NCBI GenBank assembly: GCA_964640055.1
Contig: CAZXFH010000010.1
Location: forward strand, 19,870-83,869
Direction: 5' to 3'
DNA from: CAZXFH01 sp964640055
Lineage (GTDB): Bacteria > Fidelibacterota > UBA2242 > JAFGTP01
Length of the DNA: 64,000 nucleotides
Position numbers and translations under genes: made by a program. A model generated the notes under the pieces. It was not told the DNA's origin. It searched no databases and was given only the letters and a program-made list of their open reading frames with translations. Positions 36,429-46,117 of this stretch are shown one piece after another; position 1 is the first letter of the stretch; each line of letters opens with the position of its first letter.

Positions 36429-38396
36429 ATGCCACGAATCAGGCGATATTTCCGGATAATAGTGATATGCTTATGTTTGCTGGGATCAGCATATTCTCAA
36501 AATAATGCCCAGCCGATATTTGAAAAAATCAAGGCCCTGAGCACTCATGATTATCCCGGGGTTGATAAGGTGGTCATTTTTGACAGTACAATAATAGACG
36601 TCCAAAAATCGGGGCTCAGTTATGTTAACCGGCATTTTCTTATTAAAATCATGAGCCCGGAGGGGGCCAAGCAAATGCGAACGGTCAAGTTCAATTATGA
36701 CACCCTTTCGGCCTATATTAAAATCAAAGCAGCTACTATCTATAAAAAAGATGGCCGTATCATACCGATTTCTTTGGACAAAGTGTGTGATTATCCCCAA
36801 CCGGCGCGCATGATCTACTGGGGAATGCGTGAAAAAATAGTACCCTTTGGGAAACTGGAAGTCGGTGATGCTGTCAATGTAAAATTGTTTCGTAAAGGAT
36901 TTACCTATGCGTTGCTTTACGACGAGACAGAAGAGCGGTATATTCCGCCAATGAAAGGACACTTTTATGATATTGTACCTTTTTGGTCCAATCATCCGAT
37001 AAAAGAAAAATATTACGAAGTACGGATGCCACCGGATAAGCCGTTACAATATGAGATTTATAATGGTGAGTTACAGTCGCGTATTCTGTTTGATTCTTTG
37101 AGAACGGTATATATCTGGCGTAAAGCCGACATTGGCCCATTTATCAGGGAGCCCAATATGGTGGCAGTCTCTGATGAAGCCCTTAAACTGTTACTTTCTA
37201 CGGCACCGGACTGGGAATCCAAATCGGTATGGTTTTACAATGTCAATGAGGATTATGGGAGTTTTGAAGTAACCCCGGAAGTACAAGCCAAAACCGAAAA
37301 AATAATTGCTGGAGCTGATTCGGATATGCAGAAGATTTCCCGCTTAACCCATTGGGTGGCTGAAAATATCCGTTATTCAGGATTGTCTATGGGGCCCGGT
37401 GAAGGATATACATTGCATAAGGGTAGCATGACTTTTCGCGATCGCTGTGGCGTCTGTAAAGATAAAGCAGGTATGTTGGTGACGATGCTACGGGCTGCCG
37501 GATTTGAATCCTATGCCGCCATGACCATGGCCGGATCCCGTATAGACCGCATACCTGCCGATCAGTTTAATCACAGTGTTACGCTGGTCAAACTGGGCGG
37601 CGAATATCGCCTGTTGGATCCCACTTGGGTGCCGGGTGTACGGGAACTGTGGTCCAGTGCTGAACAGCAACAGCAGTATCTGCCCGGGGTGCCGGAAGGA
37701 TCAAGCTTGAAAACCACGGCTATCTCACCACCGGAAGAGCATTACTATCGAATTAGAGGCGAAGCCCGGTTAGATGAAACGGGAACAGTGAGGGGTAAAT
37801 TCATCCTGGAAGCTGAGAAGCAGTCTGATGCCCGGCTACGCCGGGTCCTCAGGCGGAATTATCGCGGTAGCTGGCGCACCTTTTTTGAGGAGATGATGTA
37901 CCATGTTTCACCGCGTGCCGAAATTCTCAGTCTGTCTTATCAGGATCCCTATGATCTTTCGTTACCCATGAAAATCACGGTAGAATACCGGATTCCCGAA
38001 TACGGACTGGTTACCGGCAACGAGATCCATTTTATCCCGGTGGTGGCCACTTATCCTTTCTATAATTCCACAGTTAACCATCATCTTTTCATGGATTTGA
38101 GTTTGGAGGAACGGAATTTTGGGTTTCGTACCACTTGTTCAAGATTAGTTGAGTTTGAGGAAGAGGTTAAATTGCCTCGCGGTTACGATGCGGTGGCTTT
38201 ACCTGAATATAAAAAAATAACGGGCACAGGTGCCGCGTTCCAGGCCACTTACAGGGAAAAATGGAACACCCTGAATTTTAATGAAAAATTGGTACTGAAA
38301 AAACGGCGCTACGCTCCAGAAGATTGGGATAGTTTTCGGCGTGCCGTCAAGGCCAGTAAAAGAGTTTCTAAAGATATGATCATACTAAAAAAATAG
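36429..38396 (+). CDS. Exported DUF3857 and transglutaminase-like protein with intact triad
   Basis: ATG 36429 has AAGGAGA in front and begins MPRIRRYFRI, a signal peptide cleaved near GSAYS-Q; ATG 36411 would add six residues. The N-terminal half is a DUF3857-type beta domain (NRHFLIKIMSPEGAKQMRTVKF region). The transglutaminase-like core carries a triad that can be read directly: Cys343 in GVCKDKAG, His382 in DQFNHSV and Asp397 in YRLLDPTW. These secreted proteins are common in Bacteroidota and relatives, and their substrates are mostly unknown. It is 655 residues long, followed 9 nt later by the second member. Confidence 0.85.
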   Translation: MPRIRRYFRIIVICLCLLGSAYSQNNAQPIFEKIKALSTHDYPGVDKVVIFDSTIIDVQKSGLSYVNRHFLIKIMSPEGAKQMRTVKFNYDTLSAYIKIKAATIYKKDGRIIPISLDKVCDYPQPARMIYWGMREKIVPFGKLEVGDAVNVKLFRKGFTYALLYDETEERYIPPMKGHFYDIVPFWSNHPIKEKYYEVRMPPDKPLQYEIYNGELQSRILFDSLRTVYIWRKADIGPFIREPNMVAVSDEALKLLLSTAPDWESKSVWFYNVNEDYGSFEVTPEVQAKTEKIIAGADSDMQKISRLTHWVAENIRYSGLSMGPGEGYTLHKGSMTFRDRCGVCKDKAGMLVTMLRAAGFESYAAMTMAGSRIDRIPADQFNHSVTLVKLGGEYRLLDPTWVPGVRELWSSAEQQQQYLPGVPEGSSLKTTAISPPEEHYYRIRGEARLDETGTVRGKFILEAEKQSDARLRRVLRRNYRGSWRTFFEEMMYHVSPRAEILSLSYQDPYDLSLPMKITVEYRIPEYGLVTGNEIHFIPVVATYPFYNSTVNHHLFMDLSLEERNFGFRTTCSRLVEFEEEVKLPRGYDAVALPEYKKITGTGAAFQATYREKWNTLNFNEKLVLKKRRYAPEDWDSFRRAVKASKRVSKDMIILKK

Positions 38397-38405
38397 AGGA
38401 TTTCT

Positions 38406-40247
38406 ATGCGCTGTTCAACTCCTCAACGAACCGGGTCGGTGCTATTAATATTATTGATATCAATAATATTTGCCAAAGAGCCGGATGCTGAATATCTTCA
38501 AATCGAAAAAACATATCGACTGTTACCCGATGGCAGCCTGGAATTTACCTATCACCATAAAGTTAAACTAAACACCCCTTTTGCCACTAACCGACTATTC
38601 GGTGAGGATTTTGTTGCCTATAATCCGGAGTATCAGCAGTTAGAAATTTTAAATTCAGTTACCACTATGACCGACCAGAAAAAAGTCTCTTCACCGATGA
38701 ATGCCTTCAATGAAGTGTTACCGCGGTGCGCTTCTGATGCGCCAGCCTATAACCATCTAAGAGAGATGGTTGTTACACATACTGGTCTGGAACCGGGATG
38801 TGTGGTGGACTTTGCCTATAAAATCAGAACTGATTCGGATTTCCTCCCGGGATTAATGGGGGAGGTGTTTTTTGCAACCTATAGCCCGATCCAAAAAATG
38901 GCTGTAACAGTCATTTTGCCTAAAGATCACGAGCTCTATTACCACTTCTATAATGCTGATATGCAACCCCGCATAAGTGAAGATGGTGCTGAACGGCAAT
39001 ATCAATGGCAGCGAGAAGATATTCAGGCGGTGCCTCTGGAAAAAAATCAGCCTGTGCTGGGTAGTTTTACACCCCGGCTTGTATTTTCAAATATCGGGGA
39101 TTGGAACCAGGTGAGCAGTTACCTGCGCAGCTATATGGGCGAGAATCTAACCCTGTCTATCAACACTAAGCGGGAAATAGATTCACTGGTGATGGATTGC
39201 ATGAATCGTCAAGATTGTTTACTGACCCTACAACAATACGTGGCTGAGCAAATGGGGCGGATTAAGTGTGGTCCTGAGCTGACCGGATACCAAGCCCGAT
39301 CTGCTGAAGAAATTTTCTGTTCTCATAACGGGACTACCTGGGAAAAAACCCTGTTGCTGACCGCCATGCTGGATTATCTGAAAATTGAGTCCTCGCCGGC
39401 GCTGGTCTCTAAATATAGTGCTTACGCTGAAGGAGTGGCTGCACTGCTACAGTTTGATGATTTTGTAGTGTCGGCTGTCAGCAAGGGTGGTCAAAAATTA
39501 TTTTTATCAGCGACTGAACAACAGAACAAGGATTATCATTACAAACTCCAGGGCAGAACATTATTCCTGCTGCGTGACAGTTCGATTTATTTTAAAAAAC
39601 TACCCCAATTAAAATATAATAGGAATGTCCAAACGCTGAAACTGGATGTGAACTGGAACGGGAATGATCAGTTATCGGGCCAGGGACATCTCTTACTAAA
39701 AGGCGCTTATAATAACTATTATGCATATCGACGCACAACTGAGGCCTTGGAACGTAGTGTCAGGCAAAGTCTATCACCATTGACAATTGGTACCCTTGAG
39801 ATGAAACAACTGAACGAAACTGAAAGTGAGGCGGTTTTCCAGATTACCAGTGCTCAGCCCCAGACAGCAGAGCGGGGATATTACCGGTGGCAATTACCTG
39901 AGTGGGAGACCGGATTTAATAGTCAGAATATGTCAGTGGCTGCTCCGGAGCGGAAGACTCCTTTGGGTTTGCCCCACTCCTTTTCGGAAGTCTATAAATA
40001 TATAATTGATATTCCGGAAAATTATCAACCGGTAGCACCTTTATTCGGGAAAAGCATAACCAATGAAATGGGTGAAGTAAAGATTAAAATAGATTTTATT
40101 GATAGTCAGCTGACCATCCGGAGAGAACTGCACATTAAGCAGTCTAAAATGACGCCTGCAGAATATCCTAAATTTCGTCAATTGATTGTTTTGTGGCAGG
40201 ATCCCAATTATTATACCTTGGTTATACGAAAATCCGCCCTTAAATAG
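38406..40247 (+). CDS. Exported DUF3857-like protein, transglutaminase domain without catalytic triad
   Basis: The 613-residue protein has a signal peptide (VLLILLISIIFAK) and the same DUF3857 plus transglutaminase-like plan as its neighbour, sharing SxxEIF..H, KTLLLTAMLDYLKIESS spacing. Aligning the two around the active site, GVCKDKAG becomes GTTWEKTL, DQFNHSV becomes QFDDFVV and RLLDPTW becomes LFLSATE, so Cys, His and Asp are all replaced. It is probably not an enzyme but a binding or scaffold partner of the first protein. It follows by only 9 nt, which supports a shared operon and complex. Confidence 0.78.
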   Translation: MRCSTPQRTGSVLLILLISIIFAKEPDAEYLQIEKTYRLLPDGSLEFTYHHKVKLNTPFATNRLFGEDFVAYNPEYQQLEILNSVTTMTDQKKVSSPMNAFNEVLPRCASDAPAYNHLREMVVTHTGLEPGCVVDFAYKIRTDSDFLPGLMGEVFFATYSPIQKMAVTVILPKDHELYYHFYNADMQPRISEDGAERQYQWQREDIQAVPLEKNQPVLGSFTPRLVFSNIGDWNQVSSYLRSYMGENLTLSINTKREIDSLVMDCMNRQDCLLTLQQYVAEQMGRIKCGPELTGYQARSAEEIFCSHNGTTWEKTLLLTAMLDYLKIESSPALVSKYSAYAEGVAALLQFDDFVVSAVSKGGQKLFLSATEQQNKDYHYKLQGRTLFLLRDSSIYFKKLPQLKYNRNVQTLKLDVNWNGNDQLSGQGHLLLKGAYNNYYAYRRTTEALERSVRQSLSPLTIGTLEMKQLNETESEAVFQITSAQPQTAERGYYRWQLPEWETGFNSQNMSVAAPERKTPLGLPHSFSEVYKYIIDIPENYQPVAPLFGKSITNEMGEVKIKIDFIDSQLTIRRELHIKQSKMTPAEYPKFRQLIVLWQDPNYYTLVIRKSALK

Positions 40248-40399
40248 TTGCGTTAATGCATAGGATCTAATCACCAGTATTTCCATATAGCTCCTTAAAA
40301 ATCATTGTCCGGGTTAAATTGCTTTTTGGTTCCGAATACAACAATTAAATTAATGAAGGTTTGTCGTATTTGAAAGTCATAGTGGAGGGCTGATAAAGA

Positions 40400-41245
40400 G
40401 TGGCACGGCGCAGTCTATTTTTTAAAAAAATAATATACTTATTAATTATTGCCGGGGTTATATACTTAGGAATAACCATCATCCGACAAGATCCTCGGGA
40501 AAAGGTGAATAAAATCATTTTTCCGGATAATGTTAAGGTTATGACCTATAATATTCATTGCGGTGTAGGTACCGACGGAGTGTATAGTTTAGCCCGTGTC
40601 ATTCGTGTCATCCGCGAAGCATCTCCCCATCTGGTTTGTCTGAATGAAGTGGATTTTAAGACGGAACGCTCTTTCTGGGATGACCAAGCCCGTAAAATTG
40701 CCGCCAATGTGGGCATGAACTTCACTTTTGCCCGTAATTATCGCCTACAAGACGGGTGGTATGGGAATGCCGTGCTGTCTAAATTTCCGATAAAATTCGC
40801 AGAGAACAAACTATTTGAACAGCAAGAAGGTACGGAACAGCGCGGGGTATTACATGTGATTGTGGAATATCGTCAACAGGATATCCACCTTTATGCTACC
40901 CACTTGAGTCCGGACACCAACCAAAGCAAAGATCAAGCCGAACAGTTAATGAATATTGTTATGGATTGGGGGACGGATAAACCAATCCTGATCGCCGGAG
41001 ATTTAAATCTGATCCCTAGTAGTAAATATTTATCGGAATTAACCTATTATTTTCACGATCTGGGCGTTTATCTGGATGAAAATCAAAATACCTATCCCAG
41101 CCAGAATCCGCGCCGACGGATCGATTATATTTTCTGTAATGAATGGTTTAAACCGCTGGCCGTACAGGCGATCAATAATGAAAAAACAGCGGTAGCTTCA
41201 GATCATTTACCCTTTGTAACTAATTTAAAATTGCAACGTCCATAG
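40400..41245 (+). CDS. Endonuclease/exonuclease/phosphatase-family protein, membrane-anchored
   Basis: The 281-residue protein starts at GTG with an N-terminal membrane helix (YLLIIAGVIYLGITII), so the domain is likely periplasmic. The EEP motifs are present: VMTYNIHCGVG, LNEVDF (Glu metal ligand), ATHLSPDTN, LIAGDLNLI and SDHLPFV (Asp-His). Such proteins hydrolyse phosphodiesters in nucleic acids, lipids or sugar phosphates; the substrate here cannot be told. It sits between the DUF3857 pair and the aldehyde dehydrogenase, with no tight coupling to either. Confidence 0.86.
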   Translation: MARRSLFFKKIIYLLIIAGVIYLGITIIRQDPREKVNKIIFPDNVKVMTYNIHCGVGTDGVYSLARVIRVIREASPHLVCLNEVDFKTERSFWDDQARKIAANVGMNFTFARNYRLQDGWYGNAVLSKFPIKFAENKLFEQQEGTEQRGVLHVIVEYRQQDIHLYATHLSPDTNQSKDQAEQLMNIVMDWGTDKPILIAGDLNLIPSSKYLSELTYYFHDLGVYLDENQNTYPSQNPRRRIDYIFCNEWFKPLAVQAINNEKTAVASDHLPFVTNLKLQRP

Positions 41246-41270
41246 AATCTTTAACAAAAGGAGCTTTGCT

Positions 41271-42809
41271 ATGCAATATGATTTTCTGGATCAATTGGGA
41301 ATTAAGGCCGTCAATTACGGCGCCACAACCGGAGATAGTGATGGTTGGATTGAAACGCAGGGTGAGGAATTAATTTCCTATTCTCCCATAGACGGAAAAC
41401 CGATTGCCAAAATTATTCAAGCCAATTCGGCAGACTATGAAAAAGTGGTTAACAGTGCCCAAACCGCCTTTAAAAAATGGCGCATGAAGCCTGCCCCGCA
41501 ACGGGGTCAGATCGTGCGGGAGATTGGTGACTTTCTTCGAAAACACAAAACGCCTTTGGGTAAATTGGTAACCTTGGAAATGGGTAAGATCAAAGCTGAG
41601 GGTACGGGTGAAGTCCAGGAAATGATCGATATTGCTGATTTTGCCGTGGGGCAAAGCCGGATGATGTACGGCTTTACCATGCATAGTGAAAGACCCAGAC
41701 ACCGGATGTTCGATCAATATCATCCCTATGGTATTGTCGGCATTATCACAGCCTTTAATTTTCCGGTAGCGGTATGGGCCTGGAATGCGCTGCTGGCAGC
41801 GGTCTGCGGCGATGTAAATTTCTGGAAACCCAGTTCCAAAACCCCCTTATGTGGTATTGCCGTACATAATATCCTGGCGCCGGTGATCGATAAATATGAT
41901 TTAAAGGGTGTATTCAATATGGTCATCGGTCGGGGAGCGGATATTGGCGAAAATCTGATCAATGACCAACGGGTTCCTTTGGTCAGCGCCACAGGTAGTA
42001 CACGGATGGGGAAGCATGTGGGAGAAGTGGTTGGCCAGCGTCTGGGACGCACCATCCTGGAGTTGGGTGGCAATAACGCCATCATTATTGCTGAAGACGC
42101 TGATCTGGATATGGCCGTCCGGACGACCCTTTTTGGTGCGGTCGGCACAGCCGGACAGCGCTGTACAACGACCCGTCGTATTATCATCCAAAAATCTATC
42201 AAGGAAAAGTTTGTCAACCGGTTGATCAAGACATATCAGCAAGTTTCTATTGGCAATCCTCTCGATGATGATATTCTGATGGGTCCGGTTATTGACCAGC
42301 CAGCGGTTGATATGATGATGCATGCCATTGAAACCGCCAAAAAAGCCGGTGGTAAACTGTTATTCGGGGGTAAGGCAGTCAAAGTTGAGAACCTGGAAGA
42401 TGGATTCTATGTGGAACCGACCATTATGGAAGTTGAAAATCATTATGATATCGTTCAGGAAGAAACATTTGCCCCGATCCTCTATATTATTGAATATAAT
42501 GATATTCACGAGGCGATCCGAATCCATAATGATGTGCCCCAGGGATTGAGTTCCGCCCTCTTTACCAAATCCCTGGAATACGAACAGCTTTTCCTCTCTC
42601 ATGAGGGCTCGGATTGCGGTATTGCTAATGTGAATATCGGCACCTCCGGGGCTGAGATCGGCGGTGCTTTTGGCGGTGAAAAGGATACCGGAGGAGGCCG
42701 TGAATCCGGCTCGGACGCCTGGAAAGCCTATATGCGGCGACAGACTAATACGATCAACTGGGGTAAGGAATTGCCCTTGGCCCAGGGGATTGAATTTGAC
42801 GTAGATTAG
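41271..42809 (+). CDS. ALDH7-family aldehyde dehydrogenase (aminoadipate-semialdehyde type)
   Basis: The 512-residue protein matches the ALDH7 (antiquitin) branch: TAFNFPVAVWAWN, the Glu in TILELGGNN, the nucleophile Cys298 in GTAGQRCTTTRR and EETFAPILYI. ALDH7 members oxidise alpha-aminoadipic semialdehyde (lysine breakdown) or related aldehydes with NAD(P). The start has an AAAGGAG Shine-Dalgarno 6-7 nt upstream. The neighbours do not include other lysine-degradation genes, so the physiological substrate is open. The length and active-site residues are normal. Confidence 0.92.
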   Translation: MQYDFLDQLGIKAVNYGATTGDSDGWIETQGEELISYSPIDGKPIAKIIQANSADYEKVVNSAQTAFKKWRMKPAPQRGQIVREIGDFLRKHKTPLGKLVTLEMGKIKAEGTGEVQEMIDIADFAVGQSRMMYGFTMHSERPRHRMFDQYHPYGIVGIITAFNFPVAVWAWNALLAAVCGDVNFWKPSSKTPLCGIAVHNILAPVIDKYDLKGVFNMVIGRGADIGENLINDQRVPLVSATGSTRMGKHVGEVVGQRLGRTILELGGNNAIIIAEDADLDMAVRTTLFGAVGTAGQRCTTTRRIIIQKSIKEKFVNRLIKTYQQVSIGNPLDDDILMGPVIDQPAVDMMMHAIETAKKAGGKLLFGGKAVKVENLEDGFYVEPTIMEVENHYDIVQEETFAPILYIIEYNDIHEAIRIHNDVPQGLSSALFTKSLEYEQLFLSHEGSDCGIANVNIGTSGAEIGGAFGGEKDTGGGRESGSDAWKAYMRRQTNTINWGKELPLAQGIEFDVD

Positions 42810-43512
42810 ATATAACGCTACACAGAGATATACTGTTCTCTACAACTTTGGGGGCGTTTATATATCGTTTTTACTTTTGCAAAACCACCTCTGAACAGGT
42901 CGACAGTGGGGATAAATTATTACACAAGCAGAAAACTTCTTGCATAATTGCGAAACATCCTGTAAAATAACACAGCCTACGCCCTCTTCGGTTTTTTTAA
43001 ATGCCGTTCCATTTCTTTCTTTGATCCCCAATTAAAAAAAAAGTTTTTCCGAAGAGGGCTTCTTCTTATTCACAACTAAACGCATTTAGGACAGATCACT
43101 TTTAGACCTTGATATATTGTTTGTCTGGATTATCAGTTATAGATAATTGCCAAAGTAGTGAAAATAACTGAAAATATCCGTCCTGTTTTTTAAAACCTCG
43201 TCACGAAGTTTTCTGCCTGCATAACGCAGCCGGGCAGGTGGTTGGAAACAGCTTTTATCAATCCAAGTACGTAAACCATTAAAAAAACCGTTGAATTGGT
43301 TTGTATAAGTTTTACAAGTGTACCTGCCATCAGATGAACCTGATGATGAGTAGGAATCCTATACCGGTTAATGAGTGCGGATTACAATGCTAAGCGCGGT
43401 ATCAGACTTATTGTAGATTGTGACAGCTGTCGTATCTGAAGAGGTCGGTCAAACCCGCCGGTATGATACAAGTGAGCAAGTGTTCGTGAGGGGTGTTAAG
43501 TTTGGATTGGGT
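42810..43512. other. Intergenic region without convincing gene
   Basis: About 700 nt between convergent ALDH and PurF-like genes. The plus-strand 60-codon frame from 43420 overlaps the PurF-like gene and is a shadow. A minus-strand frame of 73 codons (43137-43358) is stop-free but has no start codon, no Shine-Dalgarno and no family I recognise. The region contains a notable inverted repeat (listed separately). It may hold a decayed gene or an undetected RNA. Confidence 0.6.
42981..43059. repeat. 11-bp inverted repeat with T/A tracts between the arms
   Basis: GCCCTCTTCGG (42981-42991) is repeated in inverted form as CCGAAGAGGGC (43049-43059), 57 nt apart. The first arm is followed by a run of T and the second preceded by runs of A and T, the layout of two facing terminators or a decayed small mobile element. 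Because the flanking genes converge here, a bidirectional terminator is the simplest reading. Confidence 0.6.
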
Positions 43513-44916
43513 TTATCCTTTGCGATTCCAGCAATAGGTGCAGATTTTTTCCTGTGGAAGACCGATAGCTGCAATCATGTCATTCAGTGTCTGATATTTT
43601 AGAGTAGTGAGTTTGAAATGCCGGCGAATCCAATCCTTCATGGATAGGTATTGGGGGGATCCGGTTTGATAATAGCGGTACAAATTGTCGGGTTCATCAT
43701 CCCCTTCCAGTTCCCGGATAGCTCTTCTGGCAGCCAGATCCAATTCTGATTTGGAACGGCTGAAATTCAAGTATTTGCAGGCAAACATGAGCGGCGGGCA
43801 AGCTACCCGCATATGAAGTTGGGTGGCCCCGTAATCCCATAAGCGTCGAATGGTTTCATGTAACTGCGTACCCCGTACGATTGAATCTTCACAAAACAGA
43901 ATGCGTTTATCGCGGATCAGATCAGCAACAGGAATCAGTTTCATACGGGCGACCAATCTGCGGCGGTATTGATCCTGGGGCATAAAACTACGCGGCCAGG
44001 TGGGTGTATATTTGACATAAGAGCGTTGATAGGGTATCTTTTTTTCATTGGAATAACCGAGGGCATGAGCTGATCCTGAATCGGGAATACCAGCCACCAA
44101 ATCGGCACTGATATCATCCTTGGCAGCTAAGGCGCGGCCGCAGCGGTTACGGACCACTTCGACATTTATCTTTTCATAGGAGGAAGCCGGATAGCCATAA
44201 TATATCCAGAGGAAAGCACATATTTTCATTTCTTCGGCGGGAGGATTTAATTGTTCATACCCCTTGACATTAATAAACAGGATTTCGTCCGGTCCCAGCT
44301 CATATGTCAAGTCATATTGCAGGTTGGGGAGGGCACAGGATTCCATACTGATACAATAGCCCTGGTCATTTTCTCCTACAAGGACCGGAATGCGTCCCAA
44401 ACGATCACGAGCGGCATAAACACCTTTTTTACTTAAGATCAACAAAGAGCAGGTGCCGTGAATGGACTGACGGGCATGGCGGATACCATCTACCAGTGTT
44501 TCTTTCTGGTTAATTAAAGTCGCCACCAGTTCGGTTTGATTGATTTCATTGCCGTCCATTTCGGAAAAGTGAGCTGTACGTCGGTGAAAGGCATCACACA
44601 TTAGCTCTTTAATATTATTGATCCGTCCGACAGTGACAATGGCATAGATACCGTGATGAGAGCCGATAATTAGAGGTTGGTCATCGGTATCGCTAATACA
44701 GCCGATGCCCATATTGCCTTGCAAACTGGTAATATCTTTATCGAACTTGGAACGGAATTGGGTGTTTTGGATATTATGAATGTAACGGCTGAATTGTTGT
44801 TGGTCATAGACGCACAAACCACCTCGATAGGTTCCCAAGTGAGAATGATAATCGGTACCATAGTAAAGATCCATAACACAGTCATTTTGAGAAACCACGC
44901 CAAAAAATCCACCCAT
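43513..44916 (-). CDS. PurF-like amidophosphoribosyltransferase homologue lacking the glutaminase Cys
   Basis: The 467-residue protein has an Ntn-type glutaminase fold at the N-terminus and a phosphoribosyltransferase domain with the PRPP motif ILFCEDSIVRGTQ, ending in CTYCWNRKG. Genuine PurF starts Met-Cys-Gly, with Cys becoming the nucleophile; here it starts MGGFFGV. AAAGGAG at the right distance fixes this start, so the Cys is truly absent, and glutamine hydrolysis is not expected. Similar MGGFFG proteins occur widely in FCB and Firmicutes genomes, often labelled as PurF. It follows adenosine deaminase, so a purine-related role is plausible, either ammonia-dependent or non-canonical. Confidence 0.8.
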   Translation of the reverse strand: MGGFFGVVSQNDCVMDLYYGTDYHSHLGTYRGGLCVYDQQQFSRYIHNIQNTQFRSKFDKDITSLQGNMGIGCISDTDDQPLIIGSHHGIYAIVTVGRINNIKELMCDAFHRRTAHFSEMDGNEINQTELVATLINQKETLVDGIRHARQSIHGTCSLLILSKKGVYAARDRLGRIPVLVGENDQGYCISMESCALPNLQYDLTYELGPDEILFINVKGYEQLNPPAEEMKICAFLWIYYGYPASSYEKINVEVVRNRCGRALAAKDDISADLVAGIPDSGSAHALGYSNEKKIPYQRSYVKYTPTWPRSFMPQDQYRRRLVARMKLIPVADLIRDKRILFCEDSIVRGTQLHETIRRLWDYGATQLHMRVACPPLMFACKYLNFSRSKSELDLAARRAIRELEGDDEPDNLYRYYQTGSPQYLSMKDWIRRHFKLTTLKYQTLNDMIAAIGLPQEKICTYCWNRKG

Positions 44917-45059
44917 TTGAAAACTCCTTTAATTATCTTCTAAAATTGGACTTTAAAACTGCTGAAAAATCGATTAAGGCAACAATATTATCTCAGTTCT
45001 GTTGATAACTGTTGTATTTTTGATAGGTTGTGAGGCAGGGGGGTAAGATTATTAAGGTT

Positions 45060-46109
45060 TTAAACCGATACATAAGTATCCAGTTGTTCGGCGATTTTAC
45101 GGATAATTTCCGTACGGGTACGGTGGGGCAAAAAGGCACTTTTAAAACCGTTGATGATGATCTCTTTGAAATCCATAATATGCAGGTTATAATGTTTATG
45201 GGCGAGCATGTATTCTTTGGTTAGCGAGGTGTTTGAAATCAGGCGGTTGTCGGTGTTCAGGGTAACCCGTAGTCCATAATCATAGTAGAATTTAAAGGGG
45301 TGCTTGGCAAAGCTGGGCACACTGCCGGTATGTATATTACTGGTTAAACAGATTTCCATGGCAATACGGTGATCATTAATATAATTTAACAGATCACCAT
45401 CTTGTTTCAGGTGTACACCGTGTCCGATACGGTGTGCACCACAGTAATGCACTGCCTGATGAACGGATTCGGGACCATAATCCTCACCGGCATGAATAGT
45501 GGTATTGATGTTATTATTGAGGATCAGGTAGAACGCCTCCCGATGGTCCTTGGCCGGGAAATTTTCCTCGACACCGGCCAAGTCGTACCCTACCACACCG
45601 CGGTTTTTGTAAGCCACGGCTAATTCCGCTAATTGATAGGAAACTTCGGGTGAGATGCTGCGGATTCCACAAATGATGAGGCCGGTCTTTATTTTAAAAT
45701 TGTCCTCTGCCTGTTTTAATCCGGTGAGGATCGCATCCACTGATTGCATAGGGGTCATGCCCCGTTTAGTGTGCAGAATAGGGGAGTAGCGGACTTCCAG
45801 ATAGAGGGTATTTTCTCTATAAGCATCTTCGGCCAGTTCATAGGCTGCCCGGGTGAGAGCTGCGGGAGTTTGGAGGACTGAAAGGGTGATATCGAACATT
45901 TTGATATAGCGGGACAGGGTGATATTGTGATTGCCAACCGACACTTTTTTACGCAGCTTTTTGGGATCTTTAGTAGGGAGTTCAACCTGATCTTTTTCCG
46001 CCAGATCCAGAATGGTTTCCAGTCGTAGGGAACCGTCCAGATGACAGTGCAGATCTATCTTGGGTAAATCATGAATTATTTTTTCGGTAATCGGTTGATC
46101 TGATTGCAT
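45060..46109 (-). CDS. add: Adenosine deaminase
   Basis: The 349-residue metallo-dependent hydrolase shows the zinc and catalytic residues of the family: His21 and His23 in DLHCHLDGS, a His in TTIHAGEDYG (with the catalytic Glu), RIGHGVHL and the Asp of LNTDNRL. It deaminates adenosine or deoxyadenosine to inosine, feeding hypoxanthine to Hpt (4.3 kb). The length is typical. Eight nt separate it from the PqqD-like gene upstream and 143 nt from the PurF-like gene downstream on the minus strand, so all may belong to one operon. Confidence 0.93.
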   Translation of the reverse strand: MQSDQPITEKIIHDLPKIDLHCHLDGSLRLETILDLAEKDQVELPTKDPKKLRKKVSVGNHNITLSRYIKMFDITLSVLQTPAALTRAAYELAEDAYRENTLYLEVRYSPILHTKRGMTPMQSVDAILTGLKQAEDNFKIKTGLIICGIRSISPEVSYQLAELAVAYKNRGVVGYDLAGVEENFPAKDHREAFYLILNNNINTTIHAGEDYGPESVHQAVHYCGAHRIGHGVHLKQDGDLLNYINDHRIAMEICLTSNIHTGSVPSFAKHPFKFYYDYGLRVTLNTDNRLISNTSLTKEYMLAHKHYNLHIMDFKEIIINGFKSAFLPHRTRTEIIRKIAEQLDTYVSV

Positions 46110-46117
46110 AGCGAGTC

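Noticed and set aside
43137..43358. Minus-strand 73-codon open stretch as a possible gene
   Set aside because: No start codon or Shine-Dalgarno and no family recognised; kept only as an observation in the gap.
43420..43602. Small plus-strand reading frame of 60 codons
   Set aside because: It overlaps the end of the PurF-like gene on the other strand, has no Shine-Dalgarno and no recognisable content.
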